Source of the DNA: Nitrospirota bacterium
GTDB lineage: Bacteria > NPL-UPA2 > JAADIA01
Direction of reading: 5' to 3'
Assembly (NCBI GenBank): GCA_013151555.1
Contig: JAADIA010000073.1
Coordinates: forward strand, 1-12,138
DNA: 12,138 nucleotides
Below are positions 7,524 through 12,138 of this stretch, piece after piece (position 1 is the first letter of the stretch; each line of letters starts with the position of its first letter). The notes below the pieces were generated by a model. It ran no database searches, was not told the DNA's origin, and saw nothing but the letters and a program-made list of their open reading frames with translations. A program made the translations under genes and the position numbers.

Positions 7524-7553
7524 ATTTTATCACCTCTTCCCCGGTCAGGTCAA
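7524..7553 (-). promoter_or_regulatory. Predicted promoter abutting the acetyl-CoA synthetase start codon
   Basis: On the minus strand TTGACC (7553-7548) is followed after 18 bp by TAAAAT (7529-7524), preceded by the extended -10 TGA. Transcription would begin near 7517, only about 4 nt before the ATG, so the mRNA would be almost leaderless. This would explain the badly spaced ribosome site, but the hexamers could be a chance match. Confidence 0.4.
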
Positions 7554-7596
7554 GTTCTTTTTTACTAAATCAAGAATATTACGTAAAAAAAATGTT

Positions 7597-7631
7597 ATTC
7601 CTTTGACTTCAGGAATGCTTTCTGATAGATT
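7597..7631 (+). promoter_or_regulatory. Promoter and overlapping inverted repeat upstream of the ZIP gene
   Basis: TTGACT (7603-7608) and TAGATT (7626-7631) are 17 bp apart, a plausible sigma70-type promoter. The -35 box sits inside an inverted repeat, ATTCCT (7597-7602), eight bases, AGGAAT (7611-7616), an arrangement expected of a repressor operator. The regulator is unknown. A metal-sensing repressor is an inference from the downstream gene. Confidence 0.4.
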
Positions 7632-7654
7632 GAAGAGGGGGGAGAAGAGCAAAG

Positions 7655-8377
7655 ATGGAATTAAGAAATATCATTTTCTATAGCGGCATAGCCGGGCTGG
7701 CTACTATTGTGGGTACTCTCCTGGTGTTTTGCCGGGAGAAATGGGCGAGAAAACATTCTTTATCCCTAATCTCATTTGCCGCTGGAGTAATGTTAGCTTC
7801 AGCCTTCATTTATATAATTCCGGAGAGCCTGAAACTTTACGACAATGCTCTCTTCTTTGTTCTTATCGGTATTCTCATCTTCTACCTTCTCCAGCATATC
7901 ATTATGCTTCACCCCTGTCACGATGAAGAATGTAGAATTCACCGTCTGGGAATGTTCTCTTTCGCCGGCTTGGTTTTCCACTCCTTCCTCGATGGAATAG
8001 CTATCATGGTAGGGTTCGAGGCCGGTCCGAGTCTGGGAATCATCACGTCCCTGGCCGTCCTTCTTCACAAATTGCCGGAGGGAATAACCATCACGGGAAT
8101 TCTCCTATACGGTTCCATGGAGAAGACCAAAGCATTCCTCTTTTCTCTTACTGTAGCCTTAGCGGCTCCCTTAGGAGCAATCATCTCTTATATTTTCTTA
8201 AGAGGCATATCACCTCATCTCATAGGAGCTTTGTTAGCTCTGGCGGCAGGGTCATTTATCTATATCGCTGCTGCCGATTTAATTCCGGAGACGCATAAGG
8301 TACGGAATAAACTTCATCCGATAATTCTGCTTTCCGGGGCCTCAACTTTAATCATAATTGGATATTTTTTAGTTTGA
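7655..8377 (+). CDS. ZIP family divalent metal transporter
   Basis: This integral membrane protein imports Zn2+, Fe2+ or Mn2+ into the cytoplasm (240 residues, close to the bacterial ZupT-like size). Hydrophobic helices are visible at about 5-25, 38-56, 64-84, 100-120, 126-150, 160-182, 188-208 and 222-240, giving the expected eight. The two metal-site signatures are H109-S-F-L-D113-G in helix 4 and H138-K-L-P-E142-G in helix 5. The loop after helix 3 is rich in metal ligands (HPCHDEECRIH, 86-96), a likely metal-sensing or capture segment. G-rich Shine-Dalgarno sequence at 7637-7644 precedes the ATG by about ten bases. Its promoter overlaps an inverted repeat, which suggests regulation. Metal preference cannot be read from sequence. 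Confidence 0.93.
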   Translation: MELRNIIFYSGIAGLATIVGTLLVFCREKWARKHSLSLISFAAGVMLASAFIYIIPESLKLYDNALFFVLIGILIFYLLQHIIMLHPCHDEECRIHRLGMFSFAGLVFHSFLDGIAIMVGFEAGPSLGIITSLAVLLHKLPEGITITGILLYGSMEKTKAFLFSLTVALAAPLGAIISYIFLRGISPHLIGALLALAAGSFIYIAAADLIPETHKVRNKLHPIILLSGASTLIIIGYFLV

Positions 8378-8402
8378 CTTTTTGAATCAAAAGGAGTAAA
8401 CT
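8374..8402 (+). promoter_or_regulatory. Possible promoter for the RsbW-like gene
   Basis: TTGACT (8374-8379), overlapping the ZIP stop codon, and TAAACT (8397-8402) are 17 bp apart. The -10 is a four-of-six match only. If used, transcription starts near 8409. The AAGGAGT at 8391-8397 would then be outside the message, which favours the ATG at 8447 as the start of the next gene. Confidence 0.3.
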
Positions 8403-8446
8403 TAACTTAAAGAAATGTGAGAAAGATAAGAAAAGGCGAAACGAAG

Positions 8447-8947
8447 ATGAGGCAAAAAAGATCCTCTGAAAACGAGAAGATGAGTTTAAAGATTCCCAGC
8501 GATTCTGCTCATTTGAGTTTGGTAAGGACAATCATGGCTGACCTCAGCAAGAAAATAGGGTTCTCAGAAGAAGAAGTAGCCAAGATAGAGATGGCTGTAG
8601 ATGAAGCCTGTACCAACATTATTAAGTATGCCTATAAAGATAAGGATAAGGATAAAAGAAGCGAGCAGCCTAAAAATTATTTTGCCAGAAGAAAAGAAGA
8701 TGTGAATAAACCCATTGAGCTACAAATGGAGACCAGCAACGATAGATTTGTAGTAACTATCATTGATCGGGGAAAAGTATTTAACTTCAACTCTCATAAG
8801 TCTCCCACTCTAAAAGAATACTTGAATATGACCAAACCTCAGGGATTAGGAATACGCGTTATCAGAACTTTCATGGATGAGGTGCACTATAATCACAAAC
8901 CCGGGGTAGGCAATATCCTGCGGTTGGTAAAAAATCTTCCTAAATAA
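8447..8947 (+). CDS. RsbW-like anti-sigma factor / serine-protein kinase (HATPase_c domain)
   Basis: This is a single-domain GHKL ATPase of the RsbW/SpoIIAB type, which in known systems binds a sigma factor and phosphorylates an anti-sigma antagonist. I chose the ATG at 8447 (166 residues), with AAAGG at 8432-8436. The frame is also open to a GTG at 8417 that lacks a well-placed ribosome site, and an ATG at 8480 (MSLKIPSDS) is possible. Numbered from 8447, the N box is E-M-A-V-D-E-A-C-T-N-I-I-K-Y (48-61), the G1 box is D-R-G-K-V-F (107-112) and the G2 region is GLGIRVIRTF (133-142). A charged insert with K-D-K-D-K-D-K (63-70) separates the N and G1 boxes. No STAS-domain partner, phosphatase or sigma factor gene is in the window, so its target is unknown. 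Confidence 0.87.
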   Translation: MRQKRSSENEKMSLKIPSDSAHLSLVRTIMADLSKKIGFSEEEVAKIEMAVDEACTNIIKYAYKDKDKDKRSEQPKNYFARRKEDVNKPIELQMETSNDRFVVTIIDRGKVFNFNSHKSPTLKEYLNMTKPQGLGIRVIRTFMDEVHYNHKPGVGNILRLVKNLPK

Positions 8948-8985
8948 AGTTAGCTCCCTGTAGTCACACCTTTTACGGAAATCTT

Positions 8986-9792
8986 TCAGTAGGTATAAAT
9001 GTTACCATAAGGCCGGGATGAGGTAGGTATTAACTTGATAAATTTTTTCTTCAGCACCTCTTTAAGGTCAAATCCTACGTCCTGACAATATTCTTCAAGA
9101 TAACTTCTCAAGGTCGCTTCATCCTGCTTATCCAATCTTTTAACAGATACTTCCTTGCCCAGCTGGTACTCAGCAACCTTACCTCTAAGATAAATTATTC
9201 CTCCATGCATTCCCGTTCCTACATAGTTGCCTGCTATCTGCCGATCATCCCTGACCTTTTTCCTTGTCCCCTGTCTCTTCTTGCCTCCAACCCCTTCTTC
9301 TCCATTTAACCCCAACACAACAAGGAGTCCTCCTGCCATATACTCACCCAAGAAGTCCCCTGCCGAACCTCCCACAATGACCACCGGAAACTGATTCTCA
9401 TAAGATTTCATATGGATTCCCACGCGGTAGCCAACATCTCCCCGAATATAAATCTTCCCTCCCCGCATAGCGTAACCAACAACATCTCCGGCATTACCGC
9501 AAACTATTATCTTACCGGCATTCATGGTATTGCCGATAGCATCCTCACCATTTCCCTCTACCATAATCCGGGGTCCATCCATAAAAGCAGCCAGGTCATT
9601 ACCCGGAACCCCATGGACAAAGATATCCATCTCTCCTTTAACCCCGCAACCGATATACCTGTGACCACTAACATTTTCGAGGACGATTTTCCGCTTGCCG
9701 GAGGCAATAACCTCATGTATCCGGTCGTTCAGTTCTTTATAATGAAGCCCCCGAGCATCAATCTTCGCTGATTTTGTCTTTTTAGCTGGCAT
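8986..9792 (-). CDS. Glutamate synthase subunit, GXGXG (domain 3) type
   Basis: This is a stand-alone protein equivalent to the C-terminal beta-helix domain of the large subunit of glutamate synthase, as in split archaeal-type enzymes (related in fold to FwdC of formylmethanofuran dehydrogenase). In the full enzyme this domain holds the catalytic parts together around the ammonia tunnel. The beta-helix repeat G-N-x-x-x-x-x-G-x-x-M-x-x-G-x-I recurs at about residues 80-120 (GNGEDAIGNTMNAGKI, then GNAGDVVGYAMRGGKI) and again near 187-205 (GNYVGTGMHGGIIYLRG). The tail SSRPYGNIYTY is typical. A basic insertion (KKRQGTRKKVRDDRQ, 171-185) interrupts the helix. I chose ATG 9792 (268 residues) because GGGG lies seven bases upstream. 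Longer starts (TTG 9843, ATG 9828) would run through a hairpin. Glutaminase and FMN subunits are not seen. Confidence 0.88.
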   Translation of the reverse strand: MPAKKTKSAKIDARGLHYKELNDRIHEVIASGKRKIVLENVSGHRYIGCGVKGEMDIFVHGVPGNDLAAFMDGPRIMVEGNGEDAIGNTMNAGKIIVCGNAGDVVGYAMRGGKIYIRGDVGYRVGIHMKSYENQFPVVIVGGSAGDFLGEYMAGGLLVVLGLNGEEGVGGKKRQGTRKKVRDDRQIAGNYVGTGMHGGIIYLRGKVAEYQLGKEVSVKRLDKQDEATLRSYLEEYCQDVGFDLKEVLKKKFIKLIPTSSRPYGNIYTY

Positions 9793-9813
9793 TTTCATAC
9801 CCCAAGTACAACA

Positions 9814-9839
9814 GCCGACACTTTTCATGAAACGTCGGC
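9814..9839 (-). other. RNA hairpin upstream of the gltB3-like gene (related to 11311-11337)
   Basis: Read on the minus strand, the 5' arm GCCGACGTTT pairs with AAAGTGTCGGC around the loop CATGAA: ten pairs, two of them G.U. On the plus strand those two would be C.A mismatches, so the structure belongs to the minus-strand transcript. It ends about 21 nt before the preferred ATG and shares its 3' arm with the hairpin at 11311-11337. Confidence 0.6.
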
Positions 9840-9854
9840 ACAACTCTGGTTTAT

Positions 9855-10005
9855 TTCACGCGCTGTGTCCGCCAACGCATTGTGGCGGGAGGAGTTTTGG
9901 CGACCTGGCAAGGCTTGCGCAAGCGACTGCGGAGGCGTACATTTCGTACGCCGCACAAAGGAGCGCAGCGCGTAACGCAGCCAGGCGTCAAAAGAACCGC
10001 GTGAA
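9855..10005. repeat. Nested inverted-repeat element, 151 bp, in the spacer before gltB3
   Basis: The spacer is G+C-rich, unlike its surroundings, and almost fully palindromic in layers. The outer arms are TTCACGCG (9855-9862) and CGCGTGAA (9998-10005). Inside is a hairpin CCGCCA/TGGCGG (9869-9888). A second helix follows, TTTTGGCGACCTGG (9895-9908) against CCAGGCGTCAAAA (9981-9993), imperfect. Within that lie a 12-bp palindrome GCTTGCGCAAGC (9913-9924) and the hairpin GGCGTAC/GTACGCC (9934-9952). No gene is supported here. It could be a dispersed palindromic repeat (MITE- or REP-like) or a structured RNA. I cannot decide from one clear copy. Confidence 0.65.
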
Positions 10006-10008
10006 TAG

Positions 10009-10038
10009 TCATACTTCTATCCCCGCTCCCGTAACCAT
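10009..10038 (-). other. Nine-codon ORF with ribosome site, after the oxidoreductase gene
   Basis: AAGGAG (10056-10051), overlapping the oxidoreductase stop codon, is followed after 12 nt by ATG and the codons M-V-T-G-A-G-I-E-V then TGA. The ORF stops just before the nested repeat element. It may be the remnant start of a gene displaced by that element, a leader peptide, or chance. Confidence 0.25.
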
Positions 10039-10054
10039 ATGTTTTCGATACTCC

Positions 10055-11287
10055 TTAGGAAGGGAAATAAGTCCGAAATCTTCTTTCATCATCCTTGAAA
10101 TCACTCACCTCGACCTCGTCTTTTATAAGACCGGTGATTATCCCGGCCCGGGCAATATCGTTGACAAAGATAGCTCCGACTATCCGGTTATCCTTTAAAA
10201 CGATTTTCCGATATTGTTTTCTTGCCGGGTCACTGTCCCGGAAAACTTCATAGCCATCCTCCAGAGGGTCGGTTAATCCCACAGAAATGGTGGGGATACC
10301 ACAAATTTCCACGGAGTTCATGGCAAAACTTCCCCGGAACTCTTTGACCGTGCCGGACATATTATAGCCGGCTATACTTCCCTGCTTATAAGCATTAGGC
10401 CAGATAGGGAGAGGACGCCGGGTCTTCAAGAGCAGGTCATAACCTTCCGCCACATCACCGGCAGCATATATCCCGGGAAGGTTGGTCTGCATATGACTAT
10501 CAACCAAGATACCCCTATTTATCTTCACCCCACTCTTCTTCACTATATCCACATTAGGAGTTACCCCGATAGCAAAGACTACCAAGTCAGTAGCCAGACC
10601 CTCTCCGTTTTCCAGGATTGCGTCAGTTACTTTTCCGCCCTTTCCCTTAATCTCTTTCACCGTATTCCCGGTAATCAAGCGACAGTGAGTCTTTTGCAAT
10701 GTTTCTTCAATGATCGACGAGGCTTTTTTATCAAAAGTAGCGCTCAAGATTCTATCGGCCAATTCCACGATAGTTACTTTTATCCGCCGCTCTATTAAAG
10801 CCTCAGCGGCCTTCAAGCCGATAAGGCCTCCTCCAATAACAGTGGCTTTCTTGACGGCATTTTTCTCTATGAATTTTTCAATCTTCTTGGCATCATCCCA
10901 GGCTATAAAGGTAAATATCCCTTTCAGGCTCTTGCCCTTAACTTCAGGAACAATCGACTTCCCCCCGGTAGCAATTAACAAGCGAGTATAGGAAACCTTC
11001 TTTCCACTCTTCAGTTTAACCGTCTTGCGCGAAGGAGACACACTCATCACTCGCTCTCCCAGCAAAGGTTTGACCTTGTTCTTCTTATAGAACGACTTAT
11101 CCCGATAGAACATCTTCTCCTCGGACACCTTGCCCGCAAGAAGGTAGGATATCAAAGGACGGGAATAAGCGGAATAAGGCTCATCAGAGATAAGAGTAAT
11201 TTCTCCCTTCCTGTCTTCCTGACGAATGGACTCTATCGCTCCTACGGCGGCAGCTGAGTTACCGATGATTAAATATTTAGCCGGCAT
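10055..11287 (-). CDS. FAD-dependent NAD(P)H oxidoreductase (pyridine nucleotide-disulphide family)
   Basis: This cytoplasmic flavoprotein of the NADH:rubredoxin reductase / nitrite reductase N-terminal type probably moves electrons between NADH and the adjacent polyferredoxin. Of two adjacent ATGs (11290, 11287) I chose the second because AAGGA (11298-11294) is then six bases away; 410 residues result. The FAD site is I-I-G-N-S-A-A-A (7-14), with the second FAD motif L-L-I-A-T-G-G (103-109). The NAD site is V-I-G-G-G-L-I-G-L (150-158), with Glu175 closing the second strand, which favours NADH. The third FAD contact is G-I-Y-A-A-G-D-V-A-E (272-281). There is no redox CxxC or CxxxxC, so it is not a disulphide reductase. 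The Y-S-R-P-L motif (41-45) is typical of this non-disulphide group. Such genes often sit with split glutamate synthase genes, as here. The reaction partner is inferred. Confidence 0.88.
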   Translation of the reverse strand: MPAKYLIIGNSAAAVGAIESIRQEDRKGEITLISDEPYSAYSRPLISYLLAGKVSEEKMFYRDKSFYKKNKVKPLLGERVMSVSPSRKTVKLKSGKKVSYTRLLIATGGKSIVPEVKGKSLKGIFTFIAWDDAKKIEKFIEKNAVKKATVIGGGLIGLKAAEALIERRIKVTIVELADRILSATFDKKASSIIEETLQKTHCRLITGNTVKEIKGKGGKVTDAILENGEGLATDLVVFAIGVTPNVDIVKKSGVKINRGILVDSHMQTNLPGIYAAGDVAEGYDLLLKTRRPLPIWPNAYKQGSIAGYNMSGTVKEFRGSFAMNSVEICGIPTISVGLTDPLEDGYEVFRDSDPARKQYRKIVLKDNRIVGAIFVNDIARAGIITGLIKDEVEVSDFKDDERRFRTYFPS

Positions 11288-11310
11288 CATTCATCCTTCT
11301 GGGAAACAAA

Positions 11311-11337
11311 CCGACACTTTATATTATAAAATGCCGG
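11311..11337 (-). other. RNA hairpin between ferredoxin and oxidoreductase genes
   Basis: On the minus strand CCGGCATTTTAT and ATAAAGTGTCGG pair over up to 13 positions around the centre at 11324 (about 11-12 pairs allowing a loop). Only two pairs are non-Watson-Crick, and both are G.U in the minus-strand RNA but C.A on the plus strand. It ends about 20-24 nt before the oxidoreductase ATG. There is no T-run, so it is more likely a processing or stability element than a terminator. Confidence 0.65.
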
Positions 11338-11347
11338 CGTCCCCGGG

Positions 11348-11788
11348 TTATTTTTCTTCGTATACCAAAGCCTCATTAGGGCAGTTCGCTACACAAACAG
11401 GAGTCTCTTCCCCCAGACAAAGATCACACTTAGAAGCTATTTTCTTCCCTTCCGTATCCCTCTTGATAACGCCGAAGGGACAGACCATAATACACATCCA
11501 GCAACCAACGCATTTGTCTTCATCACAGAGAACCGCTCCCGTCTCTTCATCCCGATGCATAGCTCCCGTTATACAGGCCTCCAGACAAGGCGCATCCTCA
11601 CAGTGACGGCATTGAAGAGCAAAAGAAAGATGTCCTTGCTCCTCAACGAGGATACGCGGAAGAGGACGGGGAAACTCCCCTTTGTAAGCTTTGATTATCT
11701 TCTTCGACTTCGAATGTTGCGTAAGACAATGTATCTCACACAACCGACAGCCGATACAAACTTCTTCTTTTATATAAATGCGTTTCAT
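11348..11788 (-). CDS. Polyferredoxin-like 4Fe-4S protein (CooF/HycB/DmsB family)
   Basis: This electron-transfer protein of 146 residues has 17 cysteines, 16 of them in the arrangement for four [4Fe-4S] clusters. They are C11-x2-C14-x2-C17-x3-C21, C60-x2-C63-x4-C68-x3-C72, C93-x2-C96-x2-C99-x3-C103 and C121-x2-C124-x7-C132-x3-C136. Cys88 is extra. This is the four-cluster pattern of CooF, HycB and DmsB. There is no signal peptide, so it is cytoplasmic. It is first in a minus-strand run with the oxidoreductase (60 bp apart) and the gltB3-like gene, which suggests it passes electrons between the flavoprotein and glutamate synthase or another enzyme. The ribosome site is weak (GGA, 11799-11797, eight bases away). 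The upstream region holds a hairpin and GGCAC repeats. Confidence 0.92.
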   Translation of the reverse strand: MKRIYIKEEVCIGCRLCEIHCLTQHSKSKKIIKAYKGEFPRPLPRILVEEQGHLSFALQCRHCEDAPCLEACITGAMHRDEETGAVLCDEDKCVGCWMCIMVCPFGVIKRDTEGKKIASKCDLCLGEETPVCVANCPNEALVYEEK

Positions 11789-11805
11789 AACTTATATCCA
11801 ATTAG

Positions 11806-11848
11806 CGTGCCTTTGGCACGAAACAGGCACTGAGGCACACAGGCACAA
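11806..11848 (-). promoter_or_regulatory. Hairpin and GTGCC repeat array upstream of the ferredoxin gene
   Basis: On the plus strand CGTGCC (11806-11811) and GGCACG (11815-11820) form a perfect hairpin with loop TTT. Three AGGCAC units follow at 11825, 11833 and 11841, an exact 8-bp spacing. The block thus holds four direct GGCAC copies and one inverted copy. It ends 17 bp before the ferredoxin ATG. TATAAG (minus strand, 11796-11791) lies between, but too close to the ATG to be an ordinary -10 box. The arrangement suggests a protein-binding array or an mRNA 5' structure. Confidence 0.45.
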
Positions 11849-12138
11849 AGTTAAAAAAACCTAAGCAACCACCCCGGATTAGCTTTTGTCTTTCCTTTTT
11901 TCTTACCTCTCTATCTCAAGGGAAGCAAGGTGTTTTCGACCGAACATTGGTAGCGCAGCGTCCGCGCTTCATCCCCACCATCTAAGGGCGAGGAGATGTT
12001 CCTGAAGAAGCCTTAATTTGCGAAATTCCCGGCTACTTAGAACTGTTGGTTCGCCTCACCTTCTTCAGTTAAGGCGAGCGACTTGCCGAGCAGGGTTGTT
12101 TGAGTCCGCCAGAGGCGGACGAGTTTCGCAGCGCAGGC
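11849..12138. other. Gene-free region with structured repeats
   Basis: I find no credible gene in this stretch on either strand, and no tRNA with a complete set of arms. Bases 11849-11940 are ordinary AT-rich spacer. Beyond that come nested arms: GAACAT (11942-11947) with ATGTTC (11996-12001), TGGT (11948-11951) with ACCA (11977-11980), and AGCGC (11952-11956) with GCGCT (11964-11968). AACTG (12041-12045) can pair with CAGTT (12066-12070), and TCGCCT (12051-12056) with AGGCGA (12072-12077), which interlock as a possible pseudoknot. GTCCGCC (12104-12110) and GGCGGAC (12114-12120) form a 7-bp hairpin. The last 60 bases recall the 9855-10005 element in character. Confidence 0.5.

Noticed and set aside
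7190-7606. Plus-strand ORF opposite the acetyl-CoA synthetase N-terminus
   Set aside because: It is a shadow of a strongly conserved gene, with no domain of its own.
9843-9843. TTG start for the gltB3-like gene
   Set aside because: It has no suitable ribosome site, and the extra residues would be translated through the conserved hairpin. The ATG at 9792 has GGGG seven bases upstream.
9827-10198. Plus-strand ORF across the nested repeat element
   Set aside because: It covers the inverted repeats and the antisense of the oxidoreductase end, and its translation is low-complexity, with no ribosome site or recognisable domain.
11825-11848. CRISPR array
   Set aside because: The repeat is only 6-8 bp at 8-bp spacing with no spacers, and no cas genes are present.
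11941-12060. tRNA-like pieces (TGGTAGCGCAGCG; GGTTCGCCTCACC)
   Set aside because: They resemble D-arm and T-arm fragments, but no acceptor stem, anticodon arm or proper spacing can be built around them.

Overview
The window looks like a chromosomal segment from an anaerobic, fermentative bacterium with two membranes, at moderate G+C (mid-40s % by eye). The evidence is a solute-binding protein with a cleavable Sec signal but no lipobox Cys (a periplasmic form), an ADP-forming acetyl-CoA synthetase that makes ATP, a ferredoxin-linked redox cluster, and a split (archaeal-type) glutamate synthase subunit. I cannot name the phylum. The style resembles uncultured candidate-phylum genomes, which is only an impression.

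Layout. Positions 1-4092 (+) hold a carbohydrate ABC import operon: two tandem, closely similar solute-binding protein genes (the first cut by the window edge, the second broken by a frameshift near 1177-1192), then two MalF/MalG-type permeases. No ATPase gene is present. A zinc-less medium-chain dehydrogenase (4307-5335, +) follows behind its own good sigma70-type promoter. A fused ADP-forming acetyl-CoA synthetase (5393-7513, -) faces it. Divergent from that gene are a ZIP metal transporter (7655-8377, +) and a lone RsbW-like ATPase/kinase (about 8447-8947, +). The minus-strand cluster 11788 to 8986 encodes a four-cluster polyferredoxin, an FAD/NADH oxidoreductase and a glutamate synthase GXGXG subunit. 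It probably transfers electrons between NAD(P)H, ferredoxin and glutamate synthase, but the amidotransferase and FMN subunits are not in the window.

The most unusual signals are non-coding and sit in that minus-strand cluster. Two related hairpins, sharing the 3' arm AAAGTGTCGG and differing in the 5' arm only in ways that keep pairing as G.U or A-U, lie about 15-25 nt upstream of the oxidoreductase and the gltB3-like start codons. A third, unrelated-sequence hairpin with an array of GGCAC repeats lies upstream of the ferredoxin gene. A 151-bp nested inverted-repeat element separates the oxidoreductase from gltB3, and the gene-free right end (11849-12138) contains further nested helices and a possible pseudoknot.

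All comparisons are by eye. Promoters, hairpins and start codons are predictions, and no similarity search or folding program was run.
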